Positions 13,919 through 24,555 of a DNA stretch of 64,000 bases are shown piece by piece; within the stretch, counting starts at the first letter, position 1; each line of letters starts with the position of its first letter. The notes below the pieces were generated by a model that made no database searches, was not told where the DNA came from, and was given only the letters and a program-made list of their open reading frames with translations. The position numbers were made by a program, and so were the translations under genes. This DNA is from Rhizophlyctis rosea (lineage: Eukaryota; Chytridiomycota; Chytridiomycetes; Rhizophlyctidales; Rhizophlyctidaceae). The DNA lies in the NCBI GenBank assembly GCA_027596075.1, contig JADGJC010000008.1:131170-195169 (forward strand), read 5' to 3'.

Positions 13919-15474
13919 ATGCGGTATCTACCTGTAGTTCTTGCCACTCTTGTGCCGTGCGCTTTAGCTCAACAGGTTGCCTGGGGTAAACAAAGTGCTG
14001 CATTGACCGACCGCTACTTCGATCCACTAACCAGATTTTATTTCAATAGGCCAGTGTGGTGGTCAGGGTTACAGTGGCGTAACTACATGTGTGTCAGGAT
14101 ATGTATGCCAGGTTCGTATTTGTTTAAGGGATGGAGAGCCGCTCTCCGCATTTATTAGGGGAGAGACTCATTGAGCGCCTGTCAAATCAGTATTCCAACC
14201 CATACTACTCGCAATGCGTTCCGGGAAGCAGCGGTGGCGGATCAACAACAACAGCCACAAGCCGTACAACAGCTCGCACGACCACCACAACAGCAACTTC
14301 TCAACCCACTCAAGGTGGCGGCTCATCGAGCGGATCAGCCAGCTGCCTATCCTTTCGCGGCCATGATATCTCGTCCTTAGCACTCATGGAACAGCAGCGT
14401 TCAGCGGTCTTCCAGGACGTCAATGGCAATACAGCTGACGCCATTAAAATTCTCAAAAACGGAGGCTCGAACTATGTCCGTCTCCGAGTTTGGACGGCTG
14501 GAGAGTATACCATTGACAACGCCATTGCCTTAGCAAAACGAGCAAAAGCCCTCGGGATGGGTATACTTCTCGACCCTCACTACTCCGACACTTGGGCGGA
14601 CCCTTCGCATCAAACCACCCCTAGTGGCTGGCCCACAACTCTCTCCGGCTTGAACACCCAAATCTACACCTACACCAAGGACTTGGTCTCCAAATTTGCC
14701 GCCGCCGGCGTACCCGTTGACATTATTCAGATTGGGAATGAGATTCGGGCGGGTCTTCTCTGGCCCGTTGGAAAAACTCCGGCATTCAACTCCATTTCGC
14801 AACTTTTGAACAGTGGGCTAAATGGCGCAAAGGATGGGAATCCCAGCAAGCCTCCGCAAATCATGGTCCACATTGATAATGGGTGGAACTGGGGTGAACA
14901 GCAGTATTTCTGGGATAACGTGCAGGTGCAGGGAGCGTTGACGTTGGATAAGGTTGATTATATGGGTGTTTCATACTATCCGTTTTACGGTACGTCTACT
15001 TACTTGCATGATGGGTTTGGGTAAATGGCTAAGCTCCCCTCAAGATACCGGCGCAACCCTCTCCGCATTCAAATCCTCCCTAACCAACATGATCAACCGG
15101 TACAAGCGGCCCATCGTCGTTGCAGAGACGGACTGGCCCGCATCCACCTGCTCCAACGCCGTCTCCGAACCCTCTATCCCACTCACTGCCGCGGGACAGA
15201 CGCAATGGATGCAACAGGTGGCGAAGGTCATCTGTGGATTGCCGAGTGGAATGGGGAAGGGTGTATTCTATTGGGAACCTACATGGGTCACTAAGTAAGT
15301 TTTCGGACATTCGAAAGACTGCCGATAGGTCAGACACAAGGCATTGAATTCATAATCTTTCGTTCCAGTGCAAACCTCGGATCTTCTTGCTCGGACGCGA
15401 CACTTTTCAGTGCGACATGGAGCGGGACGAAGCCCACTTGCAGGGCCAGGTCATCTGTCAACTTCTTCCTGTAA
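13919..15474 (+). CDS. Secreted arabinogalactan endo-beta-1,4-galactanase (GH53) with N-terminal CBM1
   Basis: Plant cell-wall enzyme that cleaves beta-1,4-galactan side chains of pectin. The N-terminus MRYLPVVLATLVPCALA is a signal peptide. The next exons splice to WGQCGGQGYSG, TTCVSGYVC and YYSQCVPG, a fungal cellulose-binding CBM1. A Ser/Thr/Gly linker follows, then the GH53 barrel: GGSNYVRLRVW, DPHYSDTWADP, acid/base Glu in IIQIGNEI, and nucleophile Glu in VVAETDWP, restored by a further intron. After WEPTWVT the last intron gives NANLGSSCSDATLFS and the stop. CBM1 on a galactanase would tether it to cellulose near pectin. Expression is probably substrate-controlled, but no operator is visible. 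Confidence 0.93.
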
Positions 15475-16020
15475 AGACTCTGATTGTAAGACTCCGAGAG
15501 AGAAGATGCCATAAGACGACATTGATGCTGTGCTGTGTAACTGTGTAGATTGCTGTTGCCTTGAGCTGGTTTCACTGAATAACTCTCCAAGTTATACGGT
15601 TTGCTATGGGTGCGCATTCACAATATATCAGTTCCTTCCCTCAGTTTTTCATGTTTATGTATAGTGCAACCTGCTGCAGGGCGACAGGTTCAGACTCCAG
15701 AATGTGTGGGGAATCTGGGGATGCTCCTCTCCAATTGGGTGGATGGTCGGAGATCGGAGGCTGACGCAGGAGTTACAGGGAAGATGGTTGTTGGACACAG
15801 CCTTCCACTTGTGTACCGCGTCCTTCATCCGCGGATGGGATCTGATCGATTTCACATCGTCGGACCTCCGACCATCCGTCGTTGCGCCAACTCCGGGACA
15901 AAGATCGCCATTGGTCAACTTAGCCAAGGGCAACACGGCTCGGGTTTCGGAGCGTTCCGCTCGGATACTAGTTCCGATATACTGGTAACCTTCACGCCCA
16001 AGTTGCCCTGACACTGCCAA
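15475..16020. other. Intergenic region
   Basis: About 0.55 kb after the galactanase stop. Both strands show open frames, but none has splice support or a recognisable product. It contains the galactanase 3' end and the upstream part of the next promoter. Confidence 0.5.
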
Positions 16021-16027
16021 AAAACTG

Positions 16028-16036
16028 TATAAATAG
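16028..16036 (+). promoter_or_regulatory. TATA-like box before the NAD(P)-binding protein gene
   Basis: TATAAATAG stands 138 bases upstream of the ATG at 16166. Distance leaves room for a 5' UTR of about 100 bases. Motif match only. Confidence 0.4.
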
Positions 16037-16165
16037 TTTCCAATAACAAGATTTCCCATTCTTCACCATCATCGCAGCTCACCAAACGCAACTTACCACG
16101 CAAATAGCCGTTACTTCTATCTCTATTGAATCTCAAGCCTCATATACACAATCCACTCATCCACA

Positions 16166-16971
16166 ATGAAAATCACCATCCTCGGTTCCACCCGTCCCAT
16201 CGGCGCTCACGCTACCGAACTAGCTCTCGAAAGGGGCCACTCCGTCACCCTCCTCACCAGATCCGGTGATTCAGAATTCAAGGAACGCTCCAACGTCACA
16301 GTTGTAAAGGGCGATGCGACAAAGGAAGACGATTTGAAGACCGCCACTGCTGGCAGTGACGGTGTTCTTAGCTTCTTGGGAGCGGGAATGAATATTAAGC
16401 CTGAAGCTCTGCCAGTAAGTTGTAGCAAAACTCGAATTTTCAGAAACATTTGGATTATTGACAATGACTTTTCCTTAAGAATGCCAGATTCGGTGCGGCA
16501 ATCACCAAGATCCTCCCACCCACAACTCCTCTCGTTACAATCAGCAACATCGGCGTTACCCAAGCATCATTCGACATCCAGCCATGGTACATTCGCCACC
16601 TCCTCACCCCCCTGTTCTTGTAAGTATGCCCATGAGACATCTCATACACGTAGAAGCCTGTTCACATTTCCATATCTGACAATCTCACATTCCCAATTTA
16701 CAGGAAACCCATCCTAGCAGACAAAGCCGCCCTCGAAAATTCCCTCCAGTCATCCAACCTCCAACGATGGGTAGCCCTTCGTGCAGCCACGCTCACCAAC
16801 GGCGCCTCCGCATCACCCAACCAAATCAAGATCATCGAAGACGAGACAGACCCAGAAGCACTCTCGACATATTTCACGAAGAGAGGGGATCTTGCGGCTG
16901 TGGCGTTAGATATTTTGGAGGGCAAGAGGACCGGGTACTGGCAGAAGGCTATCAATGTATTCAGCAAGTAG
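16166..16971 (+). CDS. NmrA-like/atypical-SDR NAD(P)-binding protein
   Basis: Single Rossmann-fold protein of about 215 residues in three exons. It starts MKITILGSTRPIGAHATELALERGHSVTLLTRS, with a glycine-rich loop GSTRPIG where the family often has GATGxxG. Next come VVKGDATKEDDL and GVLSFLGAG. After the introns come TTPLVTISNIGV, then KPILADKAALE and WVALRAATLTNG, and an end typical of NmrA/BLVRB-like reductases. It probably binds NAD(P)H in the cytosol. Whether it is an enzyme or a redox sensor cannot be told, since this group lacks a fixed catalytic tyrosine. Confidence 0.75.
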
Positions 16972-17298
16972 GAGGGATGTTTGGTGTGAGGTGATACCTA
17001 TGTAATATACTGGAGTGTTGATTATTTACTGTCGCGATCAATACTTGGATTTGGGACTTCGATTTTGATTCAATTGAAGATGTGATCGCCAACTCTGGGA
17101 GCAACGCTTTTCGCCTTCCGAAAATAGGACCCGCGCCGCCTGCTGAGCATCTTCGCTTCACATACCCAACAGACTCGTTCTGGATGTACAAAAGAACATG
17201 CCCAACTACCTTGACAATATTTTACACGCGTGTAATGTACAAATTAAGATGGAGACAATGAGCCGCCATAGATATGATGACCTTCGCCCGCAAAATCC

Positions 17299-18606
17299 CT
17301 AATCCTGCAACCTATATACAGCTAGCACTACCCCACGACTCTCGACCCGAACTCCCAGCTCAACTTCAGAGATCCGCTCGTCATCACACCTAAACCAAGT
17401 TGTCCCTCCCCAAACACGAGTATAACACAAAAAATGTCCCTCCGAATGCGTCACAAACCCGTGAAGGCGATAAAATGTACGATCTCTATCTTTCCCACTC
17501 CGCGTAGACCGCGCCAAGTCCGATAGATAATAAGAAAGATCCATCTCCATAGGCAACTCGATGGCGGCTGAAGGTGTTGTTGTTGTGCGTGCGGAGAAAC
17601 GGCGGTTCAGGAGTGGGGAGTTTGCTGGGGAGGAAGGAGGTGTGCCGGCGGAGAAGGGACGTCGGAAAGCGAATGTTAGGTAGAAGGGAAGGCGGGAAAA
17701 TTTCAGTTTTGGTTGCGGGATGGGGTTTTGTTGTGGGCGACCTCTCAAAGCTGGAGGGAGGGATCCACCAAAAAAAAAGGTTGGAACTGCGTGACCGAGA
17801 CGTTTGTTGAGTAGTGGTACGAGAGAGATTTTGCCGGTTGGTGGGACATCGTCTAGTGAAAGAGCAAGTATTGCTGATCGCATTTCCGTGGCACCCAAAA
17901 ACCGTCCCTCAGCACCATTTGGTCCCTCCTTGATTTCCACCAATGACCCTTCGAACCGCTTTCCAAATCTTGTTTTCAGCAAAATCTCCTCCATGATGGG
18001 GTTTACGATGTGCTCAAAGTGTTGAGTGAGGATGTGACTCTCCTCCGTATCTGGTCCCAGAGCTGCTGCCGCGTTTTGAATGTTGTGACGGCATTTCTCT
18101 TCCCACCAATCCAGACGCAGGCGACTACCCTCCACAATGGTCCCTCTCTCAATATCGCAGCGTAGATTGCGGACCATGCTGGTAAATTGAGAAACTCGTT
18201 CATCGCCAGGTGATCGCGGAAGTTCTTCATTTAGTTCCGGGAGAGCCACAAGAACTTGCAAAAACGAGTTCAAAGCCGATATCAAATTCGACCGTGAGAC
18301 GTTAGAAAGCCCTACGAGAAACCTGGAAAGCAGTATTGATGAGTATTTGCGTCATGAAGTTCGAGCTTCAAACCACACTCACTCGTTTGGAGCAAAGAAC
18401 GTGTTCGGTTCTTCATCGTCCGAATCTGGCGGACATATGATGATTTCTAGTCAATTTGAGGAAAAAATACGTAAAGCGGCGTGAGTTACTTTCTTACTTT
18501 CGTGACGGAATGCCCACCCCTTCAAGTTATAGCAATTGTTGAAGCACTGACCTACTTCAGAGTTCCCCACACGTTTGGAGAGTTTTCTACCAAACTTTGA
18601 GGCCAT
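17299..18606 (-). CDS. USP-fold protein lacking the catalytic cysteine (pseudo-deubiquitinase)
   Basis: Three exons: MASKFGRKLSKRVGNSEV, then EIIICPPDSDDEEPNTFF, then a long exon. The third opens with GLSNVSRSNLISALNSFLQ. This aligns with the ubiquitin-specific protease Cys box (GLxNxGNTCYMNSxLQ), but the cysteine position holds Asn. The C-terminal His box is kept: YRLHGFVTHSEGHFLCYTR followed by WFRCDDERISEV. Length is about 370 residues, near a minimal USP domain. The middle carries a Pro/Ser/Thr-rich insertion (near PPSSPANSPLLNRR). It should bind ubiquitin-like folds but not cleave them, as known for PAN2 and USP39. The first intron uses donor gtcagt; two acceptors both keep frame. Confidence 0.68.
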
Positions 18607-18925
18607 CTTGAACGTATTACACGGTTGGCGGATTGGTGACGACTGTCTGAAGTTGAATTGTGGGCGAAGATGGGACTGCCAGGAATGAAGGGCATCGGGG
18701 TGAAAGCATTTTCCCACTCCCACGAGCGTGGACTTTAAGGCACATCCAACCCATTTTCTATTTATAGTCGCTATGAATTTGATGGCATGCGCTGCGCCAT
18801 TTCCCACGCGTTGAGATGGCACGTGCTTCCACTGCCACTCGTCATTGTCGTCAAGGACCCTGACTACGAACCCTGAATGCCATGTTCAACCACATTCACC
18901 TGCGAACATTCTCACGGGCGAACGG

Positions 18926-19276
18926 ATGGAGGTCAGCGCAAACGCTTCATTCGGCCAGGCGCTCACCTACTTGGTGGACAACAAGACCCGAAACACGGTG
19001 TCCAAGTCTGATGAGGTATTCCTTCGCGAGGCGGATGCGGCGGCTGACCGATGGAAACACGTCGGGACCGGAGCGGTTCAAGGAAATGAGAGAGACAAAG
19101 GGGAAGACAAAGGGAGTGGCAAGACTCAACAAAAACGCAGGGGCGCAAAGACGCGTGTTCGAGTAGACGTGTACCTCAAAGATGATGATGGAAAAAAACA
19201 ACGATCATTGCTACAGTGGTTTGGGGCTCCGGCGAACGAGGTTCACGAGTTGGCGCCAGTGACGACAGCGTCGTAA
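18926..19276 (+). CDS. Unknown small protein, charged middle
   Basis: Single-exon frame of 116 residues from ATG 18926 (MEVSANASFGQALTYLVDN). The first 40 residues look folded; the middle is Lys/Gly/Asp-rich (KGEDKGSGKTQQKRRG), and the end RSLLQWFGAPANEVHEL looks folded again. No family recognised. It is divergent from the pseudo-USP and convergent with the next gene. The frame remains open upstream without an ATG, so a 5' exon is possible. Confidence 0.45.
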   Translation: MEVSANASFGQALTYLVDNKTRNTVSKSDEVFLREADAAADRWKHVGTGAVQGNERDKGEDKGSGKTQQKRRGAKTRVRVDVYLKDDDGKKQRSLLQWFGAPANEVHELAPVTTAS

Positions 19277-19365
19277 ATCTATTACAAAAATGTCTACTAC
19301 AAGCAGCGCAACTATCTGGACACCCCAACAATCCGCCACGTTCTACTAAGGTCACACCCCAGCGT

Positions 19366-19948
19366 CTACGCATCCATCTTTTGCTTCTTACGCTTCTTCT
19401 TCACTTGACTCACTTCGCTGCGGGCATTCCCATCAATGTCAGCAAAACTGTGGTCCTTTCGGTCTGGTGATTCGTCTTGAAGGTCGGGATGATGGTCAGG
19501 ATAGTCGTCTTTCCCCGCCGTGTCCTTGATGCTCCCTTTGACGCTTCCCTTGGTGCTTCCTTTCATACTCTTTTTGACTCTGCCGGGAGGGAGAAAAGTG
19601 CCGACGCGCAGGGCGTCTATGTGCTGAGTCTGGAGCGCATCCGCTATGACTCCGAGGACCTTGAGGGGCTTCGCTCCGGCATCGAGTAGCTCCGACGCGG
19701 CTTCGTGGAAAGTCTCCTTGAAAGACGTACGTCCATAAACAGCCAACGCAGTGGAGGAGTCGGAGCGCCAGAGACGCAGGAGCAGCGTGTTGACTTCGTC
19801 TTCGTTGATCTCGGCGTCATTGGAGTTGAGAATCTCAAAGAGAGTCAGGGCGCTGAGAAGAAAGGATTGGAGCTCGCCATCGGATGTGGGCTTGTCGGGC
19901 GAGATGCACCCAAGCGCCTTCGGGCTTCTGTCTGTAGTCTACCTAGTA
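19366..19948 (-). CDS. Unknown protein with Lys/Gly/Ser repeats (5' end unresolved)
   Basis: The frame ending at 19366 stays open back to about 19948 without an ATG. It reads ..SPDKPTSDGELQSFLLSALTLFEILNSND, then LLLRLWRSDSSTALAVYG, TFHEAASELLDAGA and QHIDALRVGTF, a likely alpha-helical domain. A low-complexity tail follows, with repeats of the type KGS(T/V/I)K (from about 19515 to 19575), ending in a basic VKKKRKKQK, which could be a nuclear localisation signal. An acceptor-like ctacag sits at the upstream limit, so a first exon probably lies between 19950 and 20200. I could not define it. No family recognised. Confidence 0.45.
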
Positions 19949-20207
19949 ACTCGTGGCGCAGTGATCGACTGATTGATTGCTGATGATTTGCTAAACTGTC
20001 CGGGTGCTGGTCAGGTCTGGTCAGGTGCTGGTGAGCAGAGCGAACTATGTGAATAATCGCTGCAGCAGCTTTGCTGTGATTGGGAGGTGCCTTGCTCCCA
20101 AATGCTTTTGCTTTCGCTTTCAGAGCACCATCCCGCCCTCACGTTCCAAAACCATATGAAGCATCGCTGCGGCAATTCGTGCATTCAAACAAACACCAAA
20201 AACCAAC

Positions 20208-20902
20208 ATGCTCTTTTCAGAGGGTAGTCAGGTAGTCAGCTATCGCAAAATTGCTCACAACAAAGTCACAGCGGAACAGCTAGACAAGTGCAAAGAGCTC
20301 TTCAGTCAGCAATATGGGATTTGGGGCGCTCGTGGCGCGAAACCCGGCCTTCCTGTTCCATGTCGGCAACAGTATTGCGCAAAACGTTCCTCAGCGAAGA
20401 CGGCACCTTCCTTGTGGTGGCCATGGACGAAGATTTCAATGTTCTAGCAGGTCACGCATTCGCCCGGCGATTCCCGGTTGCGACTCTCAACGGAAACGCC
20501 CTATGGATCACCCAACTCGTGGTGAACACCGTCTACCGTAATCGCGGCGTTGGCGCACATCTCATCTCCACCGCTCTCGAGAGCAAAGATCTCTGTGCTG
20601 GTCTCGTGACTTCCCACCCGTACGCCGTCAGGGCCCTGGAAAAAGCCTGCCGGAGTGCGTGCAGCGTCGACTTCACCTCTTTACATGGGCAGGACATCTT
20701 AGATGCTTCTGGGGTGGCGTATCTCAAAGGAAGGACGGCTATAGTTTCGGGCGGTTGCTGTAAGATAGATACCCAGTTTTACGTAGACCATACGGAGATA
20801 AACGGGATCATCGCGGAGTTGCAAACACAGCGGGGTAGTGGCTGGAGGTTAGGGCATATAGCTGACGGAGAGGAGTTTATTGCGCTTGTAGACTTACGTT
20901 AG
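20208..20902 (+). pseudogene. GNAT-family N-acetyltransferase with a frame break
   Basis: Acetyl-CoA-dependent acetyltransferase of the GNAT superfamily. The N-terminal frame (20208 on) gives LFSQQYGIWGARGAKPG. Near 20360 the frame must change to continue into MSATVLRKTFLSEDG, GHAFARRFP, LWITQLVVNTVYRNRGVGAHL (motif A, acetyl-CoA binding) and GLVTSHPYAVRALEKA. One base appears to be missing between the two frames. Conserved family order runs across both frames, which argues against the ATG at 20288 as the start. A 41-base GT-AG segment would also restore frame but would delete the KPG region and is short for an intron. It is either an assembly or sequence error, or a recent loss of function. 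Confidence 0.65.
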
Positions 20903-21161
20903 ATCATATGTTCCCGTCATGTTCATGACGTTGTGTATCTGCCAGAGCTGAAAGAAAAACAAACAGCATGGCGTCATAAATGAGCGGGTAACGTTGAACG
21001 TAACTGTTTCATGATACAGACAGGCAAGAATAAACGGAAGACGTCGCTATGAGAAAGATGTCTACTGGTCAACTGTATACTATTTACTATTTACTATTTA
21101 CTTTGACTTTTGCAATACAATATAAAGGACAAATGATGTGGTGCGGGCCGTCACAGGGCTG

Positions 21162-22494
21162 TCAAAGGCGTTTGATTTGACAGGGCGGCGTAAATTTGCG
21201 ACGTGCCGCCGGGTCGCTCACTGGGCCATTGAAAGTCGGCCCCCCGCAGCATTCGCATGTGTGGTATCTCTTGTGCGGTTGAGACAGTTTCACACCGATC
21301 ACCTGCATGTCGTAGTGGCTGTTCATGGCGTCGAGGATGGATCTCACCAAAGACAGGGTCGCGTTTTGCATTTCATCTCGCTGTAGTTCCTCGTCGCTGC
21401 CGGTCAAGACGACTCCGAATGCGAGCTCGCAGCTTGGCAGGCTCGGGGTCAAGGAGGAGAAGAAGCCGAAGTGGAGTTCACGTCCAGTGGCGTCGTTCGG
21501 GAGGTCCATCTTGTAGACGATTGCGCCGTTCTTCGACTTTTTGAGGCAGTGAGCGGCGGTAGCCTTGACGCGTTCGATCGAACGTTTGTCCGTGAGCGCT
21601 TCCGTCGGAATCGTGACGATGTGGTGGTGGACCGAAGGTCCGCTTGCGGAAAGTCCGCCGTCTGCGGAAGGTCCGTCTGAGGGTCCATGTGGTCCGGAGC
21701 TGCTTCAAAGATGAGGGAATACAACTCCAGGTTGCGTGCTGCTTCGTTGATCCAATAATGCGAGGGACCCCATCTTACAAACGCCATCAGATCGTTCCTC
21801 ATACCATCCAAATCCGTCGGTGACGCAGTAAATTGCTCGAAATTACTTTTCTTCGCCCATAATTCTTCGATGTCCAGAGGTTCGAGGAAAGCACCGTTGA
21901 TATGGAGTCTGCTGATGCGGTTTCTCAAGTTGTCCGCTGTCAGTGTGACAGAGGGATCAAACAGTTTGGCGCTTGTAAGGATCGCGTTGAAAAAAGAATC
22001 CTTTCCCGGCGCATTTGGTATCACTGCCATGGCTGGAAAGCCTTTCCAGGCCTGTGAACATGCGGGTGGGATGACAAATGCCTTGGTCCCTTCGGGAAGC
22101 GATGCGACCGTCGATCCGCGTCGGCTCACCAAAGAGGATGTGACCGGGGAGGAAGCTTGTTGCGCAGTCGGTGAGGGGCCCACCGTCGATCCGCGTCGGC
22201 TCACCAAAGGGGGATGTGACCGGGGAGGAAGCTAGTTGCGACGGACCAACCGTCGATCCGCGTCGGCTGACAAATGAGGGATGGCGGGGTCGCAAGTGGT
22301 GACATCACGTAATTTTGGTTCCTCATGTAGTTCACGCTGTCAGCTGCTGGGAGATCAACCAGACCCAGCGCTCGGCGTGGAACAATTTTACTTTGCAATG
22401 TGCGCCTGCGTGACCTCGATATTCCGGAATTGATGCTGTGCCCGCGCGACCTCCGGGAAGTGGGTTTTGCGCGCGATTTGCGAGAACGACCCAT
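21162..22494 (-). pseudogene. Broken gene with tandem repeats, unknown family
   Basis: The N-terminal frame from 22494 starts MGRSRKSRAKPTSRRSRGH, very basic. It runs into three tandem DNA repeats (22107-22275), where frames shift. A central part reads GKDSFFNAILTSAKLF, ISRLHINGAFLEPLDIEELW and FVRWGPSHYWINEAARNLELYSLIFEAA. Around 21630-21660, inside short CGGACCTTCCGC-like repeats, the frame shifts again to VHHHIVTIPTEALTDKRS, then GRELHFGFFSSLTP, VVLTGSDEEL and YHTCECCGG, ending at 21162. Both parts look coding, so this is one gene with slippage-type breaks, or sequence errors in repeats. Function not recognised. Confidence 0.5.
22107..22275. repeat. Three imperfect tandem repeats of 67-75 bases
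   Basis: Copies begin at 22107, 22182 and 22249 with ACCGTCGATCCGCGTCGGCT and continue with CACCAAAG..GGATGTGACCGGGGAGGAAGCT in the first two. The spacing (75 then 67) is not a constant multiple of three, so the repeats shift the reading frame of the gene on the minus strand. Confidence 0.85.
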
Positions 22495-22840
22495 CCTTTG
22501 ATCATTAACCAAGAAAATATGTCTTTTATCTCCGTTGTCTCATCAAGATGTGTGTATCAATTTGGCGAAGGGGCGAGTCCAGGGGCAGATAGCTTGGACC
22601 GCATTCGTCTCTATAGCCGCTTCTGTCGCTCATTTCCTGCCTCTCTCCAGTATGGTGCCGAGAGCATATCGAGGTTGCTTGCTTGTTGGTGTCATGTGCT
22701 TTGAATGGATTTCGACAGCAATTCACCTGAGCTCCTGGAGGATGGATTGGGTCACATTACAAGGCGGCGATGATCAGGTTCAACCTCTTGGCTGCAGCGA
22801 ACGCCGAAAGGACCGTCTGTCTTCCGTGGACGATACAGAG
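22495..22840. other. Intergenic region between two repeat-rich genes
   Basis: No supportable gene. It lies between the start of the broken minus-strand gene and the LDWWK repeat gene, so it likely holds both promoters. Short plus-strand frames here lack any coding signature I recognise. Confidence 0.4.
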
Positions 22841-23154
22841 ACATGAATGCGGCACAGAAAACTATAAGAATCAAGGCCGACTCAAATACTTTAGCAGGAC
22901 CAACCATAGGTCACACCCATACCACGATGGTTCCCATTCCGCGGGAAATCTGTGCCAAAGTCTTCCATCTCATACCCTCAGAAACCACCTTCCGTGTGGG
23001 CGTTCTGATCGCCAGCGGGTACGGTTTCCCCGACATTCGCGATGCCGCTCTTCTTCACTTGTTCAACGCCTCTCCAGACAATGCGTCTCGTAAGGGACAG
23101 ATTGAACTCCTTGATTGGTGGAGAGCTTACAAACAGAAAGGGGTGGGTCGTGTG

Positions 23155-23872
23155 ATGAAATGGTCGGAGGACGCGATGAATTTGGCTAGTCTGGAAGGGT
23201 ACGTTGCCATCCTCGACTGGTGGAAGGGAAGTGGTTGAAATATGAAATGGTTGGAGAACGCAATGGGTTTGGCTAGTCAGGAAGGGTACGTTGCCGTCCT
23301 CGACTGATGGAAAAAGAGCGGTTTAAATATGAAATGGTTGGAGAGCGCGATGGATTGGGCTAGTCAGGAAGGGCCTGTTGCTGTCCTTGACTGGTGGAAA
23401 GGGAGTGGGTTGGAAATGAAATGGTCGGCGCACGCGATGGTTGCCGTCCTTGACTGGTGGAAGCATAGTGGGTTGGAAATGAAACGGTCGGCGCACGCGA
23501 TGGATTGGGCTAGTCAGGAAGGGCACGTTGCTTCCTCGACTGGTGGAAGGGAAGTGGTTTAAATATGAAATGGTCGGCGCACGCGATGGATTGGGCTAGT
23601 CAGGAAGGGCACGTTGCCGTCCTTGACTGNNNNNNNNNNNNNNNNNNNNNNNNNNNNNNNNNNNNNNNNNNNNNNNNNNNNNNNNNNNNNNNNNNNNNNN
23701 NNNNNNNNNNNNNNNNNNNNTGGAAAGGGAGTGGGTTGGAAATGAAATGGTCGGCGCACGCGATGGTTGCCGTCCTTGACTGGTGGAAGCATAGTGGGTT
23801 GGAAATGAAACGGTCGGCGCACGCGATGGATTGGGCTAGTCAGGAAGGGCACGTTGCTTCCTCGACTGGTGG
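23155..23872 (+). repeat. 87-base tandem repeats encoding the LDWWK unit
   Basis: Spacing between ATGAA(A)(T/C)GG unit starts is 87, 87, 87, 63 and 86 bases before the gap, then 63 after it. The unit encodes 29 residues with a conserved LDWW pair. Copies are nearly identical at DNA level, implying recent expansion or homogenisation. Confidence 0.85.
23630..23720. other. Assembly gap (91 N)
   Basis: Run of undetermined bases inside the repeat array. The 152 bases after it (23721-23872) are identical to 23395-23546 before it, including the same 24-base and one-base deletions. This suggests that the same reads were placed on both sides. Confidence 0.97.
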
Positions 23873-24555
23873 GTTGAAATAATGTACTCAGCTGGACATG
23901 GAGGCAGCTTAAGAATCATCCAACTTTTGGCGGACCGAACCCCCTTTCCTCAGCGTATAAGTGCCTTAAGGGAGGCGATGACTCCCGCGCGCCGAAACGG
24001 ACACACAAAGATAGTTCATTACCATCTGGATGCCGGTGTTGTCAAATCAGCTTTCGAAAATTGCTGGGATTACAAGGAAGCTGCCGCGGGTGGGCACGTT
24101 GTTGTGTTGATGGAATTGTGGAGGAACGGTGCAGATGTTCGCGCAAACGGTGAGGAAGCTCTTCGTTCAGCAGCAAAGGGAGGGCACGTAGAAGCAGTGG
24201 GCGCGCTGTTGAACATGGGGGCAAAAGTAGACGCAACAATAGTGAAAACAGCTGTGTGTGATGGTCACGTCGATGTTGCAGAGTCTCTCCTTGGGGTTCT
24301 CTCTGACCTCTCTGAATTACCTGATAGAAAGCGTCTATCGGACGCAGCAGAAGTCATTAGGACTATCAAGGGCGCCGGAAACAAATAGTCCTGTAGATTT
24401 CTTCTGTACAAGTAAATATTTATGTGAAGGAAACCAAGGGTTGCCAAAAGGATATGACGACCAATTTTGAACAGAAAGTAAAATGAAGGAGTAATCTGGA
24501 TGGAACGCTTGATTATGAGAGCGGTGGTATTACCTTTTGACGTCAACAACTAGGT

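Larger units (their letters stand above)
22927..24388 (+). pseudogene. LDWWK-repeat/ankyrin protein, interrupted by stops and an assembly gap
   Basis: The N-terminus (MVPIPREICAKVFHLIPSE) resembles an F-box-like entry of chytrid ankyrin proteins; an in-frame ATG also exists at 22843. Next come 29-residue units of the form MKWSxxAMDxASQEGHVAVLDWWKGSG, with unit starts at 23155, 23242, 23329, 23416, 23479 and 23565. The C-terminal part from about 23882 has ordinary ankyrin repeats (AAAGGHVVVLMELWRNGAD, ALRSAAKGGHVEAVGALLNMGA). In-frame stops occur in units two and three, a unit of 63 bases has lost 24 bases, and another has lost one base. A run of N interrupts it. Collapsed repeats in the assembly are as likely as true decay. 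Confidence 0.6.

Noticed and set aside
13474..14027. Minus-strand frames of 145-157 residues
   Set aside because: Overlap the galactanase signal peptide/CBM1 exons and promoter; no family or splice support.
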